From Ignelater luminosus (taxonomy: Eukaryota; Arthropoda; Insecta; Coleoptera; Elateridae): a stretch of DNA of 64,000 bases. The notes beneath the pieces were generated by a model. That model was given only the letters and a program-made list of their open reading frames with translations, was not told where the DNA came from and ran no database searches. Below, piece after piece: positions 24,814 through 36,134 of the stretch. Numbering within the stretch: the stretch's first letter is position 1; each line of letters opens with the position of its first letter. The DNA lies in contig VTPC01091010.1 in assembly GCA_011009095.1 (NCBI GenBank), positions 116,457-180,456 on the forward strand, read 5' to 3'. Position numbers and translations under genes: made by a program.

Positions 24814-26040
24814 GGTAGGAAAATCAAGTGGAAGAAAAGTACTCCTAAAATGCTTTTTTTATTAATTTCAAACTAACAAAAGTATCCTTAGCTAAGAGAC
24901 GTTTGGCAAAAAGAAATCCAGTAGTCCTCTAACTAGATAACTATAGGCGAAATTTGAATTTAAATCAGTGGTCGGTGTAGTGTTGTTTGGAAATGATGGT
25001 CGAGTTTATGAGAAAGAAAAAAAACAGCACTGAACTGTTTTCGCATTACACAGAATTGTTTGAACCCTTTGGGTAACTGTCAAAATACTGATGTGCAGAT
25101 CCAGCAAGCCTAAAACACAGATAAGGTTCTTACTGATGGATTTGTCAAAATGGGGGGAGTTATGGCTATTAAATTATTACATTGAAGGCATGGCATATAC
25201 TGATTTTGCAATTGAACTTTGTTATAAGCCTTTGTTTCTGATGATAGAAGCATCTGCACTGACAATCAGATGAAATGGTGAAGTGTCACTCAGTAATGTT
25301 ACCATAACACAATCTGGAATAGCGTCTATTGATATACTAGTAGAAGGTTAGGTTAGTAGGTATTTGGTGGATGCTTGAGCTTACACGTGAAATTGTGTCA
25401 AAGTCGGAGATTTACGGAAAAGAGTTTATCGCGCGTCTTAGTGGTTTTTGTAATCTGCACTCGAGCTAGCAAAACATTACTGTTGTATATATTTTTTGTG
25501 AAATGTGTCAATCTATCAATCTCTTGTGAGATCTTATTTTCAAGAACTCCGACACAAATTAACTTATGAATATTAAGAATCAAAAGTCTGAAAAAAAGTG
25601 ATTTTAGGAATTTCGATTTATTTTCATTTGATAACTGCTGAGTCAATTCCACAGCTTTTTACATAGGGTAACTAACGAGTTCAAAGATTTCTCTTTGGTG
25701 GAAAGCTTTTTACCGTCAGATCCTAGCTTCTATGTTTTACTATTTATGGTCAGTACGAGTAATCTGTGCCTTATACTAGAGTAAGCCTGTAAATAATTCT
25801 TTTCTGAATTTTGGGCATGTATTATGGTCACCCTTTTACAGAATTGATTCTAGACTGTACACGAATGGAGATGGATGACAAACAAAGTGTAACTAGATTA
25901 CCGAAGGAAAAAACTATCTGAGAATGTCAGTGGCAGTCATGGTTGGTTGATCAAACAATATATTGCACAATACAAGATGCAGGACTAAATTGCAGAATAA
26001 TATCTTAGATTGCGCCACTTTTTTATCTTTGTATACAACA
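24814..26040. other. Spacer between the two mariners
   Basis: About 1.2 kb of AT-rich DNA with no supported gene. Open frames at 25091-25273 and 25375-25569 show no known motif. Confidence 0.45.
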
Positions 26041-26070
26041 TACGAGGGTTGCTATTTATATTTCTGGCCT
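26041..26070. repeat. mariner 2 left ITR (with TA)
   Basis: Begins TACGAGGGTTGCTATTTATA. It matches the inverse of 27309-27338 at 29 of 30 positions. Confidence 0.95.
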
Positions 26071-27336
26071 TGGCAACACTGACTGTTTCCAGGCGTCAGC
26101 TGACATTTCCGGTGTAAACTTTACATTGTTGAACATAACCTCAACCACAACATTTTGTCATTTGAGTGCGATTAGTGTTGTTTGCAGTTAATTGAAAAGT
26201 GCATTCCCTAGTAAAAAATGGAATTGACTCGTGAACACTTTCGTGCAATTATTTTTCATAACTTTCGACGTGGATTATCACGACAAGAGTGCATCAATGA
26301 ACTTAATACGTTATGTAGCGATGAAGCTCCATCCTACAGCACTGTAAAAAACTGGTATAATGAATTCAAACGTGGCCGATGTTCACTCCAGGACGAAATC
26401 CGTGAAGGCCGTCCAAAATCTGTCGTTGTGCCTAAAAACATCGATGCTGTGCGTGAACTGATTAAACAAGATCGTCATGTGACATACCGTGAGATTGAGG
26501 CATCTTTGGGCATTAGTATGACTAGCATCAACAAGATATTACATGATCATTTGGCCGTAAAAAAAATTTGTTCCCGTTGGATCCCGCATAACCTGACCAA
26601 TGCTCAAAAGAAGGCTCGTGTCGACTGGTGCATTGAAATGTTGAAAAAATTTGCGAAAGGTGCATCAAAGGCTGTGTATAACATCTGCACAGGTGACGAA
26701 TCATGGATCTACGCATATGACCCCGAAACAAAACAGCAATCAACTGTGTGGGTCTTTCAAGACGAGCCAAATCCAACAAAAGTTGTTCGCGGAAGAAGCA
26801 CATCGAAGCAAATGGTTGCCTGTTTCATTGGCATTACCGGTCATGTGGCAACAGTGGCGTTAGAGCAACGTAAGACGGTCAACTCTGAATGGTACACAAC
26901 CATTTGTTTGCCAGAAGTCATTGGAGAAATTCGGAAAACTTCAAAGAAGAGGCGAATCATTCTTCATCATGACAATGCAAGCTCTCACACCGCTGGTCAA
27001 ACAATTGAATATTTAACCAGCCAGAAGGTCGAGTTGATGGGCCATCCACCATACAGCCCTGATTTGGCATCCAATGACTTCTTTTTATTCCCGTACATCA
27101 AAAACAAACTGCGTGGTCAACGATTTTCAACACCAGAAGAAGCCGTTTTTTGTTTCAAAACGCATATTTTGGAGCTGCCTCAAACAGAGTGGAAAAAGTG
27201 CTTCGAAAATTGGTTCAAACGCATGGAAAAGTGTATCAATCTTAATGGAGAATATTTTGAAAAACAATGAAACTAGTTTCGATCATAAATACTTGTTTTT
27301 TCTTTGTTAGGCCAGGAATATAAATAGCAACCCTCG
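26043..27336 (+). mobile_element. mariner transposon 2, apparently intact
   Basis: A 1,294-bp element flanked by TA at 26041-26042 and 27337-27338. The 30-base ends (26041-26070 and 27309-27338) are inverse copies with a single mismatch. It contains one full-length, uninterrupted transposase gene. The structure, length and ends are those of a complete autonomous mariner. It shares only the outermost TACGAGGGT with mariner 1 and encodes a clearly different protein, so it is another lineage. Confidence 0.96.
26218..27270 (+). CDS. mariner 2 transposase, full length
   Basis: 350-residue DDE transposase in one open frame from an ATG in good context (AAAAAATGGAA) to TGA. The N-terminal helix-turn-helix domains cover residues 1-115, with the conserved YSTVKNWYNEFKRGR. 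The catalytic triad is D160 (TGDESWIYAYDPETKQQS), D252 (HHDNASSH) and D287 (PPYSPDLASNDFF), with exactly 34 residues between the last two. The C-terminus ends in the usual helical segment, INLNGEYFEKQ. Length matches active mariners and no frame damage is visible. The ASN in PDLASND and the lack of Pro in HDNASSH are minor departures shared by some mariner lineages as far as I know. I infer it may still be active, but sequence alone cannot show this. Confidence 0.95.
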   Translation: MELTREHFRAIIFHNFRRGLSRQECINELNTLCSDEAPSYSTVKNWYNEFKRGRCSLQDEIREGRPKSVVVPKNIDAVRELIKQDRHVTYREIEASLGISMTSINKILHDHLAVKKICSRWIPHNLTNAQKKARVDWCIEMLKKFAKGASKAVYNICTGDESWIYAYDPETKQQSTVWVFQDEPNPTKVVRGRSTSKQMVACFIGITGHVATVALEQRKTVNSEWYTTICLPEVIGEIRKTSKKRRIILHHDNASSHTAGQTIEYLTSQKVELMGHPPYSPDLASNDFFLFPYIKNKLRGQRFSTPEEAVFCFKTHILELPQTEWKKCFENWFKRMEKCINLNGEYFEKQ

Positions 27337-27338
27337 TA
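27309..27338. repeat. mariner 2 right ITR (with TA)
   Basis: Ends TAGCAACCCTCGTA. It is the inverse of the left ITR with one mismatch. Confidence 0.95.
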
Positions 27339-30300
27339 CCTGCTAAAAGCTTTAGTAAAAATGAAACATCGATGAGACAGTTCAAAATGACCTTCATGAC
27401 TATCGCATTGAAAACCAAACAAAGTAATTTTGCCAACTGTTCTAAAATATTTATTGTCGGAATTATGAAGGTATTTCTAGTTTTATATCAATGCTATCTT
27501 CACGAACAACAAGGATAAAAAAAATATTTCTTTGTATAGTAAACAAAAACAACACGTACAGATATTCAAAGAAATCATTTAATTTTTGTATAATAAGAGC
27601 ATTATAAGAATAAAAAATTATATTCAGTAATAAAAGAAGAATAAACAAAACAAAAATGCGATAAGCGTGTAGAAATACATTCAATAATTCAATACCGAGT
27701 GACTCATAAAATCATAAACTCATAATCATATTGTGATTACAGTAAAAGACTAAATGAATGTATTGCATTATGCTTTCTATAGAAAAATCTAACCTACAAT
27801 AATTTTAATTTTTGCCGGATTTTATTAGAAAAATTAATTATAATTCTTAATTCATTTATTTGAAATTTTACTAACATTAAAATCTCTTTGCAAATGAATG
27901 ACTTATTTCTAAGATTAATTCGCAATAGAAAACATATCTGATATCCATACTGTGGTATAAAAAAAGCGATTGAGCTTACCTTTAATGTTGTATGTTTGAC
28001 CTTCCATTTGGTATTTGGTGTAAATTATTATTATTACTACACACTTAATAATTTTCTTATAAATTGCAGCTATCACGATTAATTAAAAAAAAGTTCAAAA
28101 GTCTTTTAAAATCAGCTAGACGCTTATAAAACGTGTGCGCTCGCTATGAATGAAATCTCAGAACTGAATGAATCAATTTAAGTTAAATGTGATATTGGAC
28201 TGTTTTTTCACAATCGAGAAGATAGGTGTGATTTACTGTGTTCTGATACAAAAACAACGCTGGTGCGTATCATAATCTTCTGCGTAGTGAAAAAGATACT
28301 TATGCGACTTGTTCGAAGATAGAGCTATACTTCAGTGATTTTCCTTGTATTATCATGCCATCTAGTGCTTGATCAGCTAATGCTTCTCGTCTTTGTGAGC
28401 CTTGATGGTAAAATAGTAATTGTTTGATCCATTTATTGTTTTGATTTTAATCAATTTGCTTTTTTAAGGTTCATTTCCTTGTCTTATCAGTTACCATTCA
28501 TCTCTCATATTTTTTTCCTAATCTAAATTGCTTTTGGTTTTCCTTAATTTTCCCTTATCACTAACAATCCTCTTTTTGTGCTTTTCCATGTTCGTACATG
28601 GTTTTAGTTTTTTACTTGAGGTTTTTCTTTTGGTCTTTGCTGCACAATTTCTTCCAATTTACTGAACTTCTAGTTGGGTTCCAGGCCTTTGAATTATTTT
28701 TTGTGTTTAGTCTTCATGGATTTAATATCTCCGAGTCGATTTGCGAGATTTAGTACTACATGGAATTTTCTTGAAATATTCTTCTTTCCAGTGATTAAAC
28801 TCGGATAAATTAGTTTGGAAGACGTCAGCAGTCATGTATGTTATCTTCGATACTGTACTCGTAACATCTATGAAGAATATAGCAGCATTGTATAGGTCAA
28901 CGTTATCTTCACATCAAATAAAATAGATACCCTTCTGCTGAAAAACTGAGTAATTGTACTAACTACCAAAAAATTTGAAAGATTGAGTTAAACTTTTATA
29001 TATACTTATTTCAAAGATTGGGAGACAGTTAGATTCCGCCATGATAATTGGATTGATTGATTGATTGCTTGGGTACCATGTGCAATCTTTGACCGAAACA
29101 TTTGAATTTCTAAGAATTAAACGCCATCTTAGGTTGATCTGAATTGGAAACAATATCATTGGCAAAACGTTAATTTTTTTCGTTGCAAATGTGCTATGGT
29201 GCATTAATTGAGGACAGATAAGTTAACCTTATAAAAATCTTCATATTCTCCTAAAAATATCCAAATATGGTCAAAACGAGTATGCGTCTTTAGACCACAG
29301 TTAGAATAACCTAAGATGACTCAAAAACTAATTTTTTTCAAATTACTAAGCAGCGAAAGTTCTGAAATAATGAACGTTTTTGCCTCAGAATATAATAATT
29401 TGTTTCCCTTGTTTTATGGATTCCGCACTTATTATTATTTGGAAACAGAAAATATAGGATGGGGGGGGGGATAATCTGATCCATAGATGTCTACTAATCA
29501 TGGTGATCAAACGAAGATTGTTCACTGAAAGGGGACAGGTACTTTGTGACTGTTTAATGTTTATTTAGAGTTGGTATTTCTGGAGAAATTCTGTCCAATT
29601 GATCTGTTATTGAGTAATTGCAAACATCTCTGATTCTTTGTTAGTGTATATAATCAAAATACAATTATTATCAGGATATGATTTCTGGAAAATATTTATG
29701 GTTTTGGCAAACTGGAAAAAAAGTCAGTGACCCAAAATATAGTCAGTAAAATCAGTCTTGTTGCAAGTGCAGTCATTTAAACGCTGTTAAGTGCTATTAC
29801 TATGTTTCAACCCAACGGAGTACCTTCATTTTGAAGAAACGAGAAACGTTAATCAAAATTTAAAACTAATTTTTTTTACCTTTTGCATCTTTGATATCCA
29901 GTTTAGTAAATCAGTCCTAGGTAATGTACCATTTCTCAAGAATCCTAATCTCTTTTTAATATCGAATCTCACTATTTGTAGATGCTCTGGAAACAAGAAG
30001 AATATAGTTTTCAAACCTAACATTAACAATTTCAATAAAGATAAATAACTGAAATCTTTGTAATCAATTAAATGACAATCTGATTAGTAACTTGGTGTTT
30101 GTTATTTGCTGATAGGTAGTTCAGTGATGGGATTAGTGCCTTACTGAAAGACAGATAGGCAACATATATTGCAACAGTGTGATTAGTCCTTGTTAATTGC
30201 TTTATGTTAGTTAAGTGACTTACCTAGACCTGCATGTTGGCAATTGTTGTTGCATTTAAAAAGTTGCCCAAAACTACTAGTGACTTGCTCTTCCAAAACC

Positions 30301-32040
30301 AAAAAAGGCCTAGAAAGATTTATTCTTTTTAAATACTTCGCAGTTCTATTCTTCTCTAGAAACTAATAAAATTGATACTAATTGTAAGTCAGATTTCTTG
30401 GTATTAAGCAGACCATTGATTTTTAGAAAAGTCAGTTGAGTGAACAAACTAACTACACAACCCTTATATTGAAGAAAAACGTAAATGCTACTCTGCCAAT
30501 TTAATGCTTGGTCTTCATATGGACGAATGCAATCAAGGAAATTAATTTGCTGTTATCTTACACCTAGAATCTGTTTTTGGCAAACTTCGAATCTTTTTTT
30601 TTTTACTGACAGTTTCTATTGCCGCCTTCTGTTTTGCTCCTAGTCTCAAGTCACGTCTAGTCTCGATATAAATTTCCCAAACAAAAATCTGAGTATCTCA
30701 ATAACATTCTTAAACCTCAGAATTAAAGGACATTTTTTTTCTGGTATAATATTACTTTTCCCACGATAGCTTGATACTTTCATAACAGATCAAAGTCAGC
30801 ATCTTTCAAACTATCTCTATTGTTCTACAAACACGATATCCAGCTAACTGTATGTTGTTTTCAAGTTGTTGTCAATTGTTTTAATCTGCATTTTCGTAAC
30901 GTTACTCAAAATACATTTTCTATTTTGTTATGTTTTTGTTTTTTTCCATTTAATTCTTGTTGTTTATCTCGGATAAGTCAGATTGACCTCACCATGGCAT
31001 TACTAAATAATAACGAGGATGAGAACGGTTCTGAAACACTGCCGTTTTGTTGTCTTTTTCGAGCAACTTGAAAAACCAGAAAAACCTTAGTTTCTTTATT
31101 GAATAAAAAGTTTAGGGAGATTTCTCAGTGAGAGTTCTAGTTTAATAACTGTCTGATTACTAGTTTCTACAAACTACAAAAGTTAACCTTAAAAAATTAT
31201 TATTTTTTATGAATTAAATGAGATATTGATTAGTCAAGAGATAAATCAATCAACTTTACGACAGAAAAAAAAACAAACTTTCATCTTGCTGTTATAAATG
31301 CATGGTTATAATGGTAAGAATTAATTATTTCTGACATATTGAAAAATAAATGATAGGCGATACAAATATTAATTCTGTAAGTGTGTAACATACAACATTT
31401 TAAATTCTATAAACATTTTTACTCATTGTATACAATTAATTGCCTACTTGACTAACTGTCTTTTTTTTGTATTACAATAGCCCGTCGTTAACTTGGCGCT
31501 TCTACCTACTCAACTATGTTTAGTCAAACACTCGTTATTAAATGATTAGAGTGTGAACATTTGAAACCGCCCACATTGCTGCATTTGAAAATTAAGTGTT
31601 GAGTTTTAAACTGCTCTTAGTTATAGCCAAATATTGCAAAAGAATTCATCTTGAAAAAATATTTTTAATAGGTAATATTTAGCATTAATTTTAAATGTTT
31701 GATTGCTGTAATAACAGTTTTGAAGATACATAGCTAACCAGATCAAAATTTCCTAATTGATAATTAAAACTGTTGCAAAACAAACTGCTATTACTTTACA
31801 GTCAAGATTGTAGACAGTGACTCATTTCTTCGAGTAGCAGTGAGGGAGCAGCCAGTGGTTGATGGATCCTCTTTTGTTAAATTGGGTCAGTCTGTCGTAT
31901 TGCTGCAACTTGATGTTGATTTCATTCCTTTTACTTTAATATCACAGTATAACGCTGCAATCAATATCTGGGCCGTCTCAAATGTCTCTAATTAGAGGAT
32001 AGCGTCGGTATTTATAGAAATATCAAAAAAAAATGTTATT
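27339..32040. other. AT-rich stretch, no clear gene
   Basis: About 4.7 kb without a gene I can defend. It contains a (GATT)4 run at 29051-29066 and a run of ten G at 29461-29470. A 25-codon ORF at 30994-31071 starts in a very good context (CTCACCATGGCA) but has no further support. The remaining frames are T-rich or short. Confidence 0.45.
29461..29470. repeat. G10 homopolymer
   Basis: Ten consecutive G in an otherwise very AT-rich stretch. Confidence 0.9.
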
Positions 32041-33043
32041 AGGAAGAGTTGAGAAGCCCTCCTCAGTTTGACAGTTCTTGCAGAAAACTACTTGGATATT
32101 AGACAAGATCTGTTACATAAACTTCGAAAAGACGTTCGATAGGGTGCAACACGTACATCTTAGGAAGATTCTAAAGCGAGTAAGACTAGATGGTAGAGAC
32201 ATGCAAGTAGTGAAGAACTTATACTGGCAGCAAAAGGGACTAGTAAGGGTAGATAACGACAATACAGAAGAAAGAGAGGGGCGTAAGGCAAGGTTGTATA
32301 CTAGCCCCGTTGCTTTTCAATCTATATTCAGAGGAAATAATAAGAAATGCAATTTAGAACAGACAAGAAGGAATAGAAATTAACTGCGTATTGCTCAACA
32401 ATCTTTGATACGCCGATGATACAGCCTTAATAGTTAATTGTTGGAAGCAGTAGCGGAAGAGAGTAAAAGGATACAAATACCTAGGAAGAAAAATAGATAC
32501 AGAGATAAACATCGACACCAAAGTAAAAGTCAGGACAGAACAAGCACGAGCTAACTTCAATAAACTTAATAAATTCTTATGTAAACACCAAATAAATCAA
32601 CAACTCGATTCCGCATGATTAAATGCTACGTGTGAATGTTAAGCATGAACTTTGAAACAAAAGACAATGAAAATAATAGGTGGATATACAGAGGCATGTT
32701 ACGAATCCCATCATGGACAGATCGAATAAGAAACGAAGCGGTCCTCTAGAGACTGCTTAAATTTCTAGAATTGGAAACAACTATAAAACGACGCAAATTA
32801 ACTTATTTTGGTCTTGTTATGAGGCACACTAAGTAGGAATTAATACAATACATCATAGAAGGGAAGATCGAAGGAAGACGAGCCATAGGAAGAAGAAGAA
32901 CGTCTTGAATGAGCAATATACGCAACTGGACGAATCTAAACAAGGAACATATGATACGCACTGCAAAAGACAGATGGAGATATGTCGTGCTGTTAAGCCA
33001 ACCTCAAATTAGAAGGCATCTAGAGAGAGTCTGTACTTTTTAA
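32041..33043 (+). mobile_element. Non-LTR (LINE) retrotransposon 3' remnant
   Basis: Degenerate reverse-transcriptase region in several frames. At 32108-32230 it reads CYINFEKTFDRVQHVHLRKI and DGRDMQVVKNLYWQQ, a conserved RT block with the first catalytic Asp region (FEKTFD). Around 32275-32330 another frame gives RGVRQGCILAPLLFNLYSEEI. YADDTA, the catalytic core of the RT, is at 32409-32426. The post-RT region to 33043 retains RRKLTYFGLVMRHTK, IIEGKIEGRRAIGRRR and RNWTNLN, typical of the C-terminus of these elements. Frameshifts and stops show it is dead, and the 5' part is missing, as is common for LINE copies truncated on insertion. The exact clade is uncertain. Confidence 0.8.
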
Positions 33044-35067
33044 AACTATTTTCGATTACATGAAGTGTTCTATAAAATAAATAAATGTCTTAAGTAAAAC
33101 ACCCCGTATATTTTGCTATTGTCTTATTCCACATCGAATACTGATCACAGTAATATGGCATTATGGGGTCCAAATCGAACGGTTGGGCTGTTATTCATTT
33201 TTTAAACGTCGTTCTGGTACAATCAATATTATAATACACACAGTGTGTTAGCTTATTAAGAACATAGAAATTTTAACTTGGGAAAAAGAATTATAGGATC
33301 GAACTTTTCTTACTTCTTTTATATAGGCTTTAAGAATAATGTAAAATTCAGGAAACAATAGTTTTTCAATAAATATCAAAGAATGACGTTTATTAAAATC
33401 TCTATGTTCTTAGTATTCTAAAGCACCTCTGATAGAATTCGTGCATAAGCTTGCACCTGATCTCTAAGCATTATTATACCCATGAAGCGGCTAATAGTGA
33501 ACTGGAATGTATTCACTCAACAAGTCTAAGCAGGATTATAAAATGAGTCACTTTCTACAATCTTCACAAATTAGGATGCCGAGGAAGATTTTTCCTGAAA
33601 TCAGTAAATACATATGACGAGAAAAATTCAATTTTAATTGAGATTAAATTTTCTTATTTCTTTTCTTTTAAAAGATTTAATTCAAAAACCGTTGGTATGA
33701 ACTTATACAAATTGTATTTTATGTTTTTCTCTACTAAATTACTAAAAATAATATTATTCTAATACAAATTAGTTTGTATTTTATAATGTCCAAAAATAAA
33801 ATAAAAAACAAGTGAGTCTCAAATCCTAGCCAATGTCAACGGTAAACATTTGCACATCCATACATATCCGCATGATATTTGGTTGTGTAACAAAATCCTA
33901 TTTCGCAACATTAATGAAAGAAGCGCGCGATATTTGATGGCAAAAACAGCGTCAGTTTTTACGTTCTCGCATTAAAATACAAAGTTATACTTTGTTATTC
34001 GCTGTAAAACGTCGGTCCAGCGTGGCATATTTTAGAGTAAGAGAGGGGTAGTGTCACTCTTCTGTCTGTAATCTGTTTTCCAAAGCAATTAAGCGTTGGT
34101 AATGGGTCCACTGATAGCACAGTGTGAAACAACAGAATGATAAAAAGTGCATGTCTTATCGCGAAACAGATTGTTGGCATCCACAACCGTGAATGGTGTT
34201 GCATTTTCACATGGTATGCTAAGAAATACAGAATTTACTTGGAATTTTAAAAAATGTGTTTCATTTCGTTTTATTAACGTTTTAGACGCGGATTATAATT
34301 TTTAAAAAATGAAATTTGTTGTTATTTATTACAATTAAATCTCTAAAGTTGTATTTTCATAATCAAGTAATTTTCATTCTAAAACTTATACAAATTAACA
34401 ATAATAGAAACTGCCAACGCAGAGATGTATTCAGAATTTTTACCATCCCTTTAAAAAATTTTATTGTTTTTGAAGGTAACTGATGCTTGAAATACGTTAC
34501 TCTAAAAGAATCGTCTGGACATGCGATACACAAAATTTTTTGTGCCAGCTTATATAAAAATTTGTATAAATAAATTTATTCACACCTAAGTGACACCTAT
34601 AACTTATAAGTTTATAAATTTATAATATTTGAATCTTGAAATCAACACCTCGTGTTTTTCTCGCATTCCATAAATTTCATAGAGTTGTTTGCTTAACGTC
34701 ACGTTTGCCGGCTTAGGTTAAATGAAGTTTTTGCAAGCTCGTGGCACTTGAAAACGACTAAAATAGCGGACGAAGTACAAAAAATGATTTTCGCGAAAAA
34801 CATCCTGCTGGGAAAAAACATTTGGAGAGCAGATTCTGATTATAGTATTAGTGGCAGTTTATGAAGATGAACATTATCTTTGCAATGATATTGATGGACC
34901 TGAAACAATCGGAAAATCATATTTTGTAGTTAGCATGATTACTAGTATGTGATGTGCATTTGGCGATGGGAGGGCAGTGTAGTAAAGGAGAGATTGCTTA
35001 TTTTATAATTACCAACTTGTGTTTTCATATCTATATACATCTATCACTTGACATGATTGGTTTACTC
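33044..35067. other. AT-rich stretch, nothing recognised
   Basis: No supported gene. Just after the LINE remnant there is an ACACCCCGTATA motif (33100) similar to the ends of the small inverted-repeat elements. Confidence 0.45.
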
Positions 35068-35439
35068 TACAGGGTGTTCCGTTTAATATTCTACACTCGA
35101 TTATGCGGGAACCATTACAGCTGTCAAGCTGAAATTTGGGAATTTTTTTTATTTTGATCTCGATTTGTTTTAATATTTAAATAATCAAATGTAGAACGTT
35201 AAACAGGGCAGATTTCGTTTTTCTTTGTTCTAATTCCGTTATTACCAACTTTAGACCAATAGTGCCTTTATACTTTTTTGTTAATAATCGTACGGGTTGT
35301 CGATCTGACCAATAAAAAAGTAGTGGAATCATTCAAACAATGAGAATTAACGTCGTTTGCGGTCTGACGAAATTTCAGTTTAATATTCTGGATGGTTTTT
35401 GAATAATCGGGTGTGGTACGTTAAACAGGATACCCTGCA
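35068..35439. mobile_element. Putative 370-bp MITE with CAGGGTGT-type ends
   Basis: The left end TACAGGGTGTTCCGTTTAAT (35068-35087) matches the inverse of 35420-35439 at about 14 of 20 positions, and the differences are mostly transitions. An internal GTTAAACAGGGCAG near 35198 repeats the terminal motif. It has no coding capacity, so it would be non-autonomous. Confidence 0.5.
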
Positions 35440-35854
35440 TACTAGATTGCCATGTCAAATTTAGGTGTAGTCTTATTTCCTCTCTAATAAGTAAATAAAA
35501 ATAATTAGCTCTCGAGTTTTTGTCCTGTGGATAATATCTAGGTTTAAAACCAAAAAGTACTTTCTGTTTGAAAACTAGAGTACCTAAACAACCTGTACAT
35601 ATATCGCTGATTGAAAACCAATGCAGTGTAGATTGTTACATTACAACATTATTTTCAAACCTGATACTAAGCGGTCAAAAATGCAAAATCTCCTAGACTT
35701 TATTTTTCATAGTTATAAGGTCATAATAGCAATGTAAAAACCAATACGAACTACCATCTTGTTGCTGATCAAGTTGCATCTAAAAATCATGGAGTGAGGT
35801 AATAAATAAATTGTTTGAAGTCAACTGGTGTTTATATTGTAACCCGCCACCCCT

Positions 35855-35972
35855 AGAATATTCTAGAAAAAGTCCCGAACAGTCTCGAACAAGCTGGTCG
35901 AATGTGCCAGAGAATCTCGAACTATCGAGAATCTTCCACCGTCGAATGTTCCAGAAGGAACGCGAACTTTCT
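35855..35972 (+). promoter_or_regulatory. Heat shock element (HSE) arrays in LTR
   Basis: A perfect three-unit HSE, aGAAtaTTCtaGAAa, lies at 35855-35869. A second cluster has aGAAtcTTCc at 35928-35937 and cGAAtgTTCcaGAAg at 35943-35957, then a gap unit and cGAActTTCt at 35963-35972, all in the same 5-base register. Contiguous inverted nGAAn units are the binding site of heat shock factor (HSF) trimers. The TATA-like box lies about 30 bases downstream of the last unit. Confidence 0.65.
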
Positions 35973-36001
35973 GGGCTCATCAAGAACCACGCGGAAACGA
36001 A

Positions 36002-36035
36002 TATAAGGCGGCGTTGACCGAGCAGAAGACAGTTC
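36002..36035 (+). promoter_or_regulatory. LTR core promoter: TATA-like box and initiator-like site
   Basis: TATAAG at 36002-36007 is followed, with its A at 36031, by GACAGTTC, an initiator-like sequence at the spacing expected of an RNA polymerase II start. The order HSE, TATA, initiator resembles insect heat-shock gene promoters. The start site is inferred. Confidence 0.5.
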
Positions 36036-36134
36036 TACAGTCAAGCAGCTAGTAGTTACGAACGAAATAAATGTTAATTAGTGATAAATAAATTCTTCTG
36101 TACATAATTAAATAAATAATGTGAGAAGGTTGTT

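Larger units (their letters stand above)
35829..36120 (+). mobile_element. Left LTR (partial) of Ty3/Gypsy element
   Basis: Presumed LTR beginning TGTTTATATTGTAACCCGCC. It contains heat-shock-element arrays, a TATA-like box and an initiator-like site, in the order expected for U3-R. Its last 26 bases (36095-36120) recur exactly at 39574-39599 beyond the coding region, which supports an LTR identity. The 3' part of this LTR, the primer-binding site, gag and protease are missing; the sequence runs directly into the linker before the reverse transcriptase. The left boundary is inferred: CTGG before 35829 recurs at 39616-39619 and may be the 4-bp target duplication. Confidence 0.6.

Noticed and set aside
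30994..31071. 25-codon ORF with good start context
   Set aside because: Too short to distinguish from chance, with no homology or splice support.
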